Origin: Akkermansia muciniphila
Lineage (GTDB): Bacteria; Verrucomicrobiota; Verrucomicrobiia; Verrucomicrobiales; Akkermansiaceae
Assembly (NCBI GenBank): GCA_945870545.1
Contig: CAMBTF010000002.1
Span: 1-23,717, forward strand
Direction: 5' to 3'
Length of the DNA stretch: 23,717 bases
How positions within the stretch are numbered: position 1 is the stretch's first letter; every line of letters starts with the position of its first letter. Shown here in pieces: positions 8,964 to 15,573 of the stretch. Made by a program: the position numbers and the translations under genes. A model generated the notes under the pieces. It was not told the origin of the DNA. It ran no database searches and saw nothing but the letters and a program-made list of their open reading frames with translations.

Positions 8964-10487
8964 ATGCACGATCAGAATCACGTCGCCGTCATCGACTTCG
9001 GCTCGCAATACACGCAGCTCATTGTGCGGCGTGTGCGGGAATTGGGATTTTTCGCCATGCTTTATGCGTTGGAGGATTTCCCGAACATCGGCAAGCCAGG
9101 CGCGATCATCCTTTCCGGCGGGCCGAAGAGTACGAGCGAGGAGGACGCGCCGGATCTGGATTTTGAGGCGTTGAAAGCCTTCGGCGTGCCGGTGCTGGGC
9201 GTTTGCTACGGCATGCAGCTCCTGAACCTGAAATTCGGCGGCACGGTGGAGAAGAGCGATCGCCGCGAATACGGCCCGGCGGATCTTTTCCCGGTGGATG
9301 ACTGCGCGCTTTACGAGGGGATCTCTGCGGTTTCCCAAGTGTGGATGAGCCATTCCGATACGGTGAAAATCATCCCCGATGGCGCGCGGGTGATCGCCAG
9401 CAACCAGCACGGCACACCGGTTTCGCTGCAATGGGACGAGTTGTTTTACGGGATCCAGTTCCACCCGGAGGTGACACACAGCCACGAGGGGCTGAACATT
9501 CTGAAAAATTTTCTCTCCCATGCGGAGGGGCTTGCTCCGTTCAAGATCGATGATTTCAAGCGCGAGATGATCGACGACATCCGCACCACGGTGGGCGACA
9601 GGCAGGTGGTCTGCGGCGTATCTGGCGGGGTGGATAGTACGGTGCTTGCCGTACTTCTGAAAGAGGCGGGCGTGAAAGTCCGCGCGATCTTCGTGGACAA
9701 CGGATTGCTGCGGAAGGGTGAGGCGGAGGTCGTGCAGGCGAACTTCAAACGGATGGGCGTGGAGATCGAGACGGTGGATGCCTCGGAGCGTTTCCTCAAC
9801 GCGCTGGCCGGTGAGGCGGATCCCGAGAAGAAGCGGAAAATCATCGGCAACATGTTCATCGAGGTCTTTTGGGACACGGTGGGGGATGCGGAAATGCTGG
9901 CACAGGGAACCCTTTACCCGGATGTGATTGAAAGCGCATCGAACGCGAAATCCAAGGCTTCCGTGATCAAGACGCACCATAACCGGGTCGCGAAAATTCT
10001 GGAACTCCAAGCAGAGGGCAAGGTGCTCGAACCGCTCGCGGAGCTTTTTAAGGACGAGGTGCGCGCGCTGGGCCGCTCGCGGGGCATTGAAGAGGATATC
10101 CTGCAGCGCCATCCCTTTCCCGGCCCTGGACTGTCCGTGCGCTGCCCGGGCGTGGTGGACAAGGAACGGCTCGACATCATCCGCGAGTGCGATGCGATCT
10201 TCATCGGCAAGCTCAAGGAGCACGGTTGGTATGACAAGGTCTGGCAGGCTTACGCCGGTCTCATCCCGGTGAAAACCGTCGGCGTGAAAGGCGACGAGCG
10301 CAGCTACGAGTGGGCGACAAACCTGCGCGCGGTCATTTCCGAAGATGCCATGACCGCCGACTGGGTCGAGCTTCCTTACGCGATCCTCCGCGAGACCAGC
10401 CACCGCATCCTCAACGAGGTGAAAGGCATCAATCGCGTCCTCTACGACGTTTCCACGAAGCCGCCCGCGAGCATCGAGTGGGAGTGA
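8964..10487 (+). CDS. guaA: GMP synthase (glutamine-hydrolysing)
   Basis: Converts XMP to GMP using ATP and glutamine-derived ammonia. The 507-residue protein has a class I glutamine amidotransferase domain (about 6-190), with nucleophile C81 in LGVCYGMQLL and H167/E169 in FHPEVTHS. The ATP-pyrophosphatase domain follows, with P-loop GVSGGVDSTV near 218-227. The dimerisation domain includes RHPFPGPGLSVRCPG and ends in the conserved PPASIEWE. It sits downstream of guaB, making a guaBA unit; an AGGA motif precedes the ATG. A long antisense frame over almost the entire gene is a shadow of GC-rich codon use. Confidence 0.98.
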   Translation: MHDQNHVAVIDFGSQYTQLIVRRVRELGFFAMLYALEDFPNIGKPGAIILSGGPKSTSEEDAPDLDFEALKAFGVPVLGVCYGMQLLNLKFGGTVEKSDRREYGPADLFPVDDCALYEGISAVSQVWMSHSDTVKIIPDGARVIASNQHGTPVSLQWDELFYGIQFHPEVTHSHEGLNILKNFLSHAEGLAPFKIDDFKREMIDDIRTTVGDRQVVCGVSGGVDSTVLAVLLKEAGVKVRAIFVDNGLLRKGEAEVVQANFKRMGVEIETVDASERFLNALAGEADPEKKRKIIGNMFIEVFWDTVGDAEMLAQGTLYPDVIESASNAKSKASVIKTHHNRVAKILELQAEGKVLEPLAELFKDEVRALGRSRGIEEDILQRHPFPGPGLSVRCPGVVDKERLDIIRECDAIFIGKLKEHGWYDKVWQAYAGLIPVKTVGVKGDERSYEWATNLRAVISEDAMTADWVELPYAILRETSHRILNEVKGINRVLYDVSTKPPASIEWE

Positions 10488-10766
10488 ATCGTAAGAGAAG
10501 CGTCTCCTTCGCACTTCTTACCGGCGGTTTTTGTATTGAATCGCCGGATAGATCCTTTGGCAAAAGTAAGCGCCAAAATGTAATCGCGGAAAAGGCCACG
10601 CCTGTGAATGCCGAGTCTCAGGCGTGATGAACGACCAGTGTGGCAGGCCAAAGGAATTAGGAGGAGAGTGGATTTTTGGTAAGCTTTCGTCAGACCCAAG
10701 CTTGGGAAATCTTATCCTTCCACAAAGGCGAGTATCAGCGAACGCTGGGGGACATCTACGCCGATT
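10488..10766. other. Convergent intergenic spacer after guaA
   Basis: The stops of guaA and of the NOS gene face each other across this 279-bp spacer. It contains CCGGCG/CGCCGG arms (10521-10526 and 10542-10547) around a T-rich loop, and a second hairpin at 10597-10626. Neither is followed by a clear T-run, so no confident terminator is called. No coding region is supported. Confidence 0.5.
10597..10626. repeat. Hairpin with 8-bp arms after guaA
   Basis: CACGCCTG at 10597-10604 is exactly mirrored by CAGGCGTG at 10619-10626 with a 14-base loop. It may be a small dispersed palindromic repeat or help end transcripts from both sides. The function is not established. Confidence 0.4.
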
Positions 10767-11726
10767 TCACCCTCTCATCCGTACGAAGCGCGGCCCAGCA
10801 ATTTCCCCGTCATAGTAGCGGTGAAATACCGGGCAGGCGGAGCCCGATAGTGGTGGAACGATCCACGGCCAGTCTCCCGGAACCTTACGGCCGCAGGCTT
10901 TCTCGTTCTCAATGTGTTTCATGAATTGCTCAGAGGCGGTGTGGTGATCCACAATGGTGACACCGTCCTCGCGAAATGAATGTAACACCGCGGTGTTGAT
11001 TTCGATAAGAGCGCGGTCTTTCCAGAACGAGGTATTCGTCTCAATATCCAGACCCATGCGCTGCGCCACGATCGGCGTCTGGTCATAGCGGTAGCTGTCA
11101 CCAAGATTGCGCGATCCGATCTCTGTCACCATGTAAAAGCCGCTGAAGGGCGCGGCAGTGTATCGCAATCCTTCCACTTCCAGCGCCATATCACACACTG
11201 CCGGCAGGGCGTGCCACTTCAGACCGAGGTCGGCGAACCATGGCAGGAAAGGATGCCTGATCTCAACTTCCAGAACGCAATCCGGCGGCAAATCAAACAG
11301 TCGCGGCCGTTCACCGGGGATCTCAATCAGCAATGGTAAAAGGTCGAATGCGGACGGGTTGGCTGGAGCTTTCCAGCCGAGCGATAGAACATGGCTCGTG
11401 AAAGAAAGCTGCTCGGGGTCGCCAAGGATGCGGCCGTCAGGAAGAAGATATCCCGCATAGCGAACCAACTGACGATTACGGATACGAATCCCGCCTTTTT
11501 CAGGGCTGGCGGCAGCAAACACTGTGATGAGGGGGCGGATACGACCCGAGTTGGTGGAAACACGCAGGTGGTTTACGCATGCCTCGTAAACATCCTCTGC
11601 GCTAGCGGCGTCACGCGCATCATGGAGTTCCAAAGACGGCCAAAACAACCTGCCTATGCAGCGTGAATTGTTGCGCCATGCAATACGTGCGGAATCTAAC
11701 AGCTTCTCGTCAGGTGCGACCATCAA
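10767..11726 (-). CDS. nos: Bacterial nitric oxide synthase oxygenase
   Basis: Haem enzyme that oxidises arginine to citrulline and NO. The 319-residue protein is a bare oxygenase domain with no flavin reductase, as in most bacterial NOS, so it would need a cellular reductase. The haem ligand is C23 in AWRNNSRCIGRLFW, with W17 at the conserved stacking position. The arginine-binding segment FSGFYMVTEIGSRNLGD carries the substrate Glu. DHHTASEQFMKHIENE and GDWPWIVPPLSGSACPVFH complete the dimer/pterin region. Two points are unusual: the N-terminus starts only about 16 residues before the AWRN motif, shorter than in Bacillus NOS, and the usual GWYM is GFYM. It lies 40 bases after the NahK-like gene, likely in one transcript. 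The H-NOX operon about 3.3 kb away suggests NO is a signal. Confidence 0.95.
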   Translation of the reverse strand: MMVAPDEKLLDSARIAWRNNSRCIGRLFWPSLELHDARDAASAEDVYEACVNHLRVSTNSGRIRPLITVFAAASPEKGGIRIRNRQLVRYAGYLLPDGRILGDPEQLSFTSHVLSLGWKAPANPSAFDLLPLLIEIPGERPRLFDLPPDCVLEVEIRHPFLPWFADLGLKWHALPAVCDMALEVEGLRYTAAPFSGFYMVTEIGSRNLGDSYRYDQTPIVAQRMGLDIETNTSFWKDRALIEINTAVLHSFREDGVTIVDHHTASEQFMKHIENEKACGRKVPGDWPWIVPPLSGSACPVFHRYYDGEIAGPRFVRMRG

Positions 11727-11730
11727 TAGA

Positions 11731-11742
11731 TATTTGCAAATA
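11731..11742. promoter_or_regulatory. Palindrome TATTTGCAAATA just upstream of nos
   Basis: A perfect 12-bp palindrome ending five bases before the nos start codon, in the short gap to the kinase gene. Its TTTGCAAA core resembles palindromes at 12909-12920, 13172-13190 and 14748-14764. It may be a binding site or simply AT-rich sequence. Confidence 0.3.
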
Positions 11743-11766
11743 ATTCAGGTAAAGACGTCAAGAAGG

Positions 11767-12867
11767 TCATACTAGCTCAATTTCTCTCTCTTCTTGCAAC
11801 ATGATATTTTTGCATTCCTCTAAGCGGGACGAAAGCCTGAACATCTCACGGAATCTAAGGAGATTTTGCCCGGTAAAATCGGAAGGAAATTTAATATCAC
11901 CAAGTATATAATCGGTGAGAAATTGAACGCCAAGGCTGTGAGCAAGATACCGACCCCGCTGGACAAGATGCACATGTTCATTACGCGTGAGGATATCGCC
12001 TAAACTTCTAATAAGAGCATCGGGTTTAAGCTTGGTAAAAGATTGCCTGGTTTGTTCGTCTTTAGCGGTATGATCGATGCTTTCTGCAACCACGATGTTC
12101 TCCCCGAGCGACCCATAATGAGACAGGCTCGGGGCAACACTATCGAGATTCACCGCACAAAAGCTGAGATTGGAACGCAGGGTGGGGGGAATGGTTTCTG
12201 CAGCGACAAAAGACTTCACAAGGTTCGAGGCGTTTCCCATCTCTCCGTGCGCTGAAAAAATAGGGATGCGCTGTTTGTTTGCCATGATGGCATTCTTGAT
12301 ATCGCCGTGGCATTTTTCAACCCGCCCTTCAGGGTTCCTGGAGACGGCGTCGAGGAGGGCATCATAGTGTTGCGGGTATTCCGTAGGATCAGAACGAAAC
12401 ATGTGTTGGAATGAGGCGGGAAGGCTGCATTGCTTCTCATGGAATCGAGCCAGCATAAGAAACGCCTGCTCAGCAACGTCTGGCGCTCGCATGATCCGGT
12501 GACTAGCAGCATCACCGATAAAACGAAAGCAACGCCAAATTACGCCACCGGTCACATCAAACCAGAATGATCTGGCATTTCGTGTGGGATGCAATTTCAG
12601 GAAACATTCATTACCCGAATACGGAGCGACCACTGCATCACTATCCAGTGGACGGGCGTAATCAGGCTCGCATAAATTAACATCGAAGATACCTGCGCCG
12701 AATTTAAGTGCTGATAACTTGCTCTGTAAGATAATAGTTTCATCGCCTTCATTAAATACTTTAACTAAATATGTCTCAGTGCCATCTTTGCTATCCAGTC
12801 GATCGGCGTGACGGATTAGCCTAGGATATCCGAAGTACTTTGCCGGTCTAGCTACGTTACGTATCAT
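11767..12867 (-). CDS. Divergent APH-fold kinase, N-acetylhexosamine 1-kinase (NahK)-like
   Basis: A 366-residue protein of the aminoglycoside-phosphotransferase superfamily; the substrate is not known. The catalytic loop CHGDIKN is at 186-192 (D189 as base, N192 for metal). NLDSVAPSLSHYGSLGENI (240-258) corresponds to the DLDTVMPG...FGDxI metal-binding segment of NahK-like kinases. LAHSLGVQFLTDYILGDIKF (308-327) matches their C-terminal helix (LAIRFLTDYLxGDxYF). RCFRFIGDAAS...ARFHEKQCSLPASFQHMF (112-157) matches the hinge and following helix. The N-terminal glycine-rich loop is poorly conserved. A segment of about 45 residues between the HGD and LDS motifs appears longer than usual, so activity is uncertain. 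The gene is noticeably more AT-rich than its neighbours. It is upstream of nos in the same direction with a 40-bp gap, an association I do not recognise from characterised loci. Confidence 0.7.
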   Translation of the reverse strand: MIRNVARPAKYFGYPRLIRHADRLDSKDGTETYLVKVFNEGDETIILQSKLSALKFGAGIFDVNLCEPDYARPLDSDAVVAPYSGNECFLKLHPTRNARSFWFDVTGGVIWRCFRFIGDAASHRIMRAPDVAEQAFLMLARFHEKQCSLPASFQHMFRSDPTEYPQHYDALLDAVSRNPEGRVEKCHGDIKNAIMANKQRIPIFSAHGEMGNASNLVKSFVAAETIPPTLRSNLSFCAVNLDSVAPSLSHYGSLGENIVVAESIDHTAKDEQTRQSFTKLKPDALIRSLGDILTRNEHVHLVQRGRYLAHSLGVQFLTDYILGDIKFPSDFTGQNLLRFREMFRLSSRLEECKNIMLQEEREIELV

Positions 12868-12883
12868 TATAATTTGGTGTTTT

Positions 12884-12920
12884 ATTTTACAACGATTAAT
12901 TGGCTAATATGCTATTGCAT
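12884..12920 (-). promoter_or_regulatory. Possible promoter with palindrome upstream of the NahK-like/nos operon
   Basis: On the minus strand TAAAAT (12889-12884) is a good -10 match, giving a transcription start about 10 bases before the ATG at 12867. No good -35 is present. Instead ATGC-N4-GCAT (12909-12920) sits in the -35 region, as an activator or repressor site would. It contains TATTGCAT, also found at 14756-14763. Confidence 0.35.
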
Positions 12921-13171
12921 CCAGGTGAATTTTTCTGACTTAGGGCTTCGACTTTTTATCATGAAGTAGATATGGCCTCCGCATGCCGGGCGTTTTCCTC
13001 GTGCGGTAAAGCCTAATGAGCTTAGGGTGATCTTAAGATTTATCCTTGCTCGGTGATGTCCACGAGCATTGGAAATTCGGGTTGGATTTTTTTAGCTGAT
13101 GATTTTCAACTCTCGGTTTTCTGTTAGATACCCCGGAAATCTCAAAAAATCCATATTATTGATCTTTTCGT

Positions 13172-13190
13172 AAGTGCATAATTTGCACTT
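13172..13190. promoter_or_regulatory. Palindrome AAGTGCA-N5-TGCACTT
   Basis: Perfect 7-bp arms at 13172-13178 and 13184-13190 around TAATT. It lies about 120 bases beyond the response regulator stop and about 305 bases upstream of the NahK-like start codon. It could be an operator for the downstream unit or a short hairpin. There is no T-run, so it is not a typical terminator. Confidence 0.35.
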
Positions 13191-13305
13191 CTGTGATGCC
13201 TTCGCGCGCGAAGTCTCGCCCTCCTGTTGGAAGTAAAAGCCGAATACGCCAGTGAGGTCATCCGCTCACGGATAGGCACGCTCAAATTCTGGGCAAAGGT
13301 CGCCT

Positions 13306-14673
13306 TCAGGCGCCGGTTTCAGCTAACTCGTAGCGTTTGATCATGTAGTAGATTGTGCGCAGGCTTACCTTGAGCCGTTGCGCCGCCCGACGGCGGTTGC
13401 CGCCACAGGCGTCAAGCGTCGCCTTCAGTGAGGCTTTCGTGATTTCATCGATGCTTGAGAGACCGGGATCACCGATGTTCAGGGAATTCGTCGAACTGTC
13501 GCCGGGAGTGACGAACATCGGCAGGTTCGCAGGCGAGATCACCCCATCTCTCGTGTTCGCCATGGCGTAACTGAGAACGTTCTGCAATTCCATCAAGTTG
13601 TAAGGCCAAGAATAGTCCGTGATCGCTTCCATTGCTGTTCGCGTCAGCCTAGGTCTGTGTAGTTTGCCTTTGATACAAATCGATGTGAGGATTTCCTCAC
13701 AGAGGATAGGAAGATCTTCGATCCGTTGGCGTAGTGACGGCATCTTTATGCAGCTGATTGCGAGGCGGAACCACAAATCCCGGCGGAACATCCCCATCTC
13801 TATGAGTTCTTCCATGTCAGCTGTTGTGGAACAAATCAGCTGTGTGTCCGTATTGCCCGGTGCGACGGCAATATCCTGTCCTATCCATGCGAGAAGCATC
13901 GCCTGTGAGCGGAGTCCCAATTTTTCCAAGTTTTTGAGATACATGGTTTCACCCTTGAATTTCGTGAGACGCCCGCCGCCATCGGTACGGTGCAATCCCT
14001 CAGTAGAAAGCTCGTGGCCGAAGAGCAGCATTTCCACGCGTTCTTCCGGTGTCTCTGCGAGGTCGATTTCGTGGAATGCTTCCTGAGAATTGGCGGAACT
14101 CTGATGGATGAAGCGCGCCAATGCGTCTTTTCCGGTGCTGATGGGGCCGCGGATGAGAACGGGGCTGTTCGAGAGGGCTGCCTGCTTTGCATCGCTGATG
14201 GCGGCCTTCATGAGCGGGGCTTTCCAACGAGCATCGAAACTGACAGTTTCCTCGTAGAGCGGCACCTGGTCTGGGCGGAGTGCGAGTGCCGTGTGCAGGG
14301 TAGCGATCAGAGATAAAGCGTCGAACGGTTTCGTGAAGTAGTCCGTGGCACCGGCCTTCATTGCGAGAACGGCGGATGTCGCATCATTGCTGGCCGTCAA
14401 AATAAAACCGGGCACACAATTTCGGAGTTTCTTGGCCTCGCGGAGTAATTCCACGCCGTCCATGTCGGGAAGCGAGAGGTCAATGAGCAAGGCGCCGATC
14501 TGGTCATGGCTCCTGATGTAATTGAGTGCCTCGAGACCGGTTGTGAACGGTATGGGATTTAGGCCGTTGCTGTGGAGAATCATGCGCAGCATCTCCAAGG
14601 TTGTGGCGTCGTCCTCGATGACAATGACGGGCAGCGAACTGTCGGAAATCGGGGTTTTGGTTTTTTTGGGCAT
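13306..14673 (-). CDS. NtrC-family-shaped response regulator with degenerate sigma-54 AAA+ domain
   Basis: A 455-residue regulator. The receiver (about 15-130) is intact: acidic D21/D22, phospho-acceptor D65 in LLIDLSLPDMDG, T93 and K115 in TKPFD. The central domain (about 150-385) follows the NtrC AAA+ layout: GPISTGKD (176-183) at Walker A and FRRDLWFRLA at the sensor/arginine-finger region. However, LFGHE is followed by LSTEGLH where GAFTGA should be, and the Walker B segment reads TMYLKNLE instead of TLFLDEI, losing both acidic residues. It should therefore neither hydrolyse ATP normally nor open sigma-54 complexes. The C-terminal Fis-type HTH (about 410-450, GNRRRAAQRLKVSLRTIYYMIKR written in parts: GNRRRAAQRL, then SLRTIYYMI) looks functional. 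It is divergent from the H-NOX/kinase operon, so it is the natural output regulator (inference). Confidence 0.9.
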   Translation of the reverse strand: MPKKTKTPISDSSLPVIVIEDDATTLEMLRMILHSNGLNPIPFTTGLEALNYIRSHDQIGALLIDLSLPDMDGVELLREAKKLRNCVPGFILTASNDATSAVLAMKAGATDYFTKPFDALSLIATLHTALALRPDQVPLYEETVSFDARWKAPLMKAAISDAKQAALSNSPVLIRGPISTGKDALARFIHQSSANSQEAFHEIDLAETPEERVEMLLFGHELSTEGLHRTDGGGRLTKFKGETMYLKNLEKLGLRSQAMLLAWIGQDIAVAPGNTDTQLICSTTADMEELIEMGMFRRDLWFRLAISCIKMPSLRQRIEDLPILCEEILTSICIKGKLHRPRLTRTAMEAITDYSWPYNLMELQNVLSYAMANTRDGVISPANLPMFVTPGDSSTNSLNIGDPGLSSIDEITKASLKATLDACGGNRRRAAQRLKVSLRTIYYMIKRYELAETGA

Positions 14674-14747
14674 TTGTCGTTGGTTCTATTACCTTCTTAG
14701 AGAGTCCCCCACATTCCACTCGAAAAATAGCGCAAAAACCGATATTG

Positions 14748-14764
14748 AATGCAAATATTGCATT
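14748..14764. promoter_or_regulatory. Palindrome AATGCAA-N3-TTGCATT in the divergent promoter region
   Basis: Perfect 7-bp arms around ATA, 75 bases upstream of the response regulator ATG and about 245 upstream of hnoX. It shares TATTGCAT with 12913-12920 in front of the NahK-like/nos unit. It is a candidate site for the HTH regulator encoded next to it (inference). Confidence 0.4.
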
Positions 14765-14954
14765 TTTTACGATTTGACAAACATCCTCAAAGTGGGTGGT
14801 TCTGGTTGTCTAGGCCGGTAGTTTCAAGTGATTTTACGTTGATGCTGTTGTTCCACTTTTCGTCCCCGCATGTTCGCTCTGCTCGGTTTTTTACGGGTTG
14901 CGCCGGATTCCCAAAAAATTTATTTTCATGAAACAGTCATCCCACCACCCGCGT

Positions 14955-14975
14955 TTTTCCGAATGTCTCGGAAAA
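14955..14975 (+). promoter_or_regulatory. Hairpin or operator in the hnoX leader
   Basis: TTTTCCGA at 14955-14962 and TCGGAAAA at 14968-14975 form perfect 8-bp arms around a 5-base loop, ending 34 bases before the hnoX ATG. It could be an operator or an RNA hairpin controlling expression. There is no T-run on the plus strand after it. Confidence 0.4.
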
Positions 14976-15009
14976 CCGGACAAGCCATGGCGCAACCCAT
15001 CGAAATGAC

Positions 15010-15573
15010 ATGTATGGAATGGTAAACAATGCGATCAAGGAGCTGATCCTGGCGGAACACGGAGATCAAGTCTGGGAGCGAATCAAGAAGCGAGCCGATG
15101 TGGTAAACGAGGTTTTTCTCTCCAACGAGCCGTATCCGGATGAAACAACCTATCGGCTGGTCGAGGCGTCGGCTTCGGAGCTTGAGATGACTGCTGAGGC
15201 GGTGCTGCAACGCTTCGGAATGTGGTGGGTTCTCAAAACAGCGCGCGAGGGATACGGCCACCTGCTACAGAATTGCGGCAGGACTTTGCCGGAGTTCCTG
15301 CGCAACCTCCCGAATTTTCACACCCGCATCATGATGATGTTTCCCGAACTGAGACCTCCAGAATTCGAGTGTTCGGACGCGGAGCCGGATTCCCTGCGAT
15401 TGCACTACCGGAGTTCCCGCAAAGGCCTGGCGCCTTTTGTCGTCGGCCTTCTTTATGGTCTTGGCGAGATGTTCGAAACCACCATCCACGTTGCCCATGA
15501 GCGGAGCGTCGGATCCGGCGCGGATCACGACGTGTTTCTCATTTCGTGGGAATCCCCCGCAAGCCCGCCATGA
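15010..15573 (+). CDS. hnoX: H-NOX (HNOB) haem nitric-oxide-binding sensor
   Basis: A stand-alone 187-residue haem sensor that binds NO and usually controls a partner kinase or cyclase. The start [18 protein letters not shown] is canonical. The proximal haem ligand is H104 in [12 protein letters not shown]. The haem-propionate YxSxR motif is Y133/S135/R137, followed by [18 protein letters not shown]. The position corresponding to the distal Tyr of O2-binding H-NOX (five residues after the motif Arg) is Pro142, so it is expected to exclude O2 and be NO-selective (inference). There is no membrane segment. Its TGA overlaps the ATG of the HNOBA-containing kinase by ATGA, indicating tight co-translation. 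It is divergent from the response regulator gene and in the same locus as nos. Confidence 0.96.
   Translation: MYGMVNNAIKELILAEHGDQVWERIKKRADVVNEVFLSNEPYPDETTYRLVEASASELEMTAEAVLQRFGMWWVLKTAREGYGHLLQNCGRTLPEFLRNLPNFHTRIMMMFPELRPPEFECSDAEPDSLRLHYRSSRKGLAPFVVGLLYGLGEMFETTIHVAHERSVGSGADHDVFLISWESPASPP

Larger units (their letters stand above)
12868..13305. other. AT-rich intergenic region upstream of the NahK-like/nos unit
   Basis: 438 bases, both flanking genes on the minus strand. It holds a candidate promoter region (12884-12920), a perfect 7-5-7 palindrome (13172-13190) and the 14-bp palindrome CTTCGCGCGCGAAG (13200-13213). No open frame with recognisable coding content is visible. The low GC continues from the NahK-like gene and ends near the response regulator gene. 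Confidence 0.5.
14674..15009. other. Divergent promoter region between the response regulator and H-NOX operon
   Basis: 336 bases, AT-rich. It contains a 17-bp palindrome (14748-14764), a TTGACA at 14773-14778 without a good -10 at normal spacing, and a hairpin (14955-14975). A 12-codon frame (14987-15025, [12 protein letters not shown]) overlaps the H-NOX start in another frame and could be a short upstream ORF; nothing proves it is translated. No -24/-12 sigma-54 promoter was recognised. Confidence 0.5.

Noticed and set aside
8949..10514. 521-codon open frame antisense to guaA
   Set aside because: It mirrors the full guaA gene, whose motifs are unambiguous. The translated product has no recognisable domain and looks like a GC-bias shadow.
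10521..10626. Intrinsic terminators after guaA
   Set aside because: Hairpins exist, but loops are long and no T-run follows in either direction, so a confident terminator call is not supported.
13306..14673. Calling the regulator a sigma-54 transcription activator
   Set aside because: GAFTGA and the acidic Walker B residues are missing, so sigma-54 activation is unlikely despite the similar layout.
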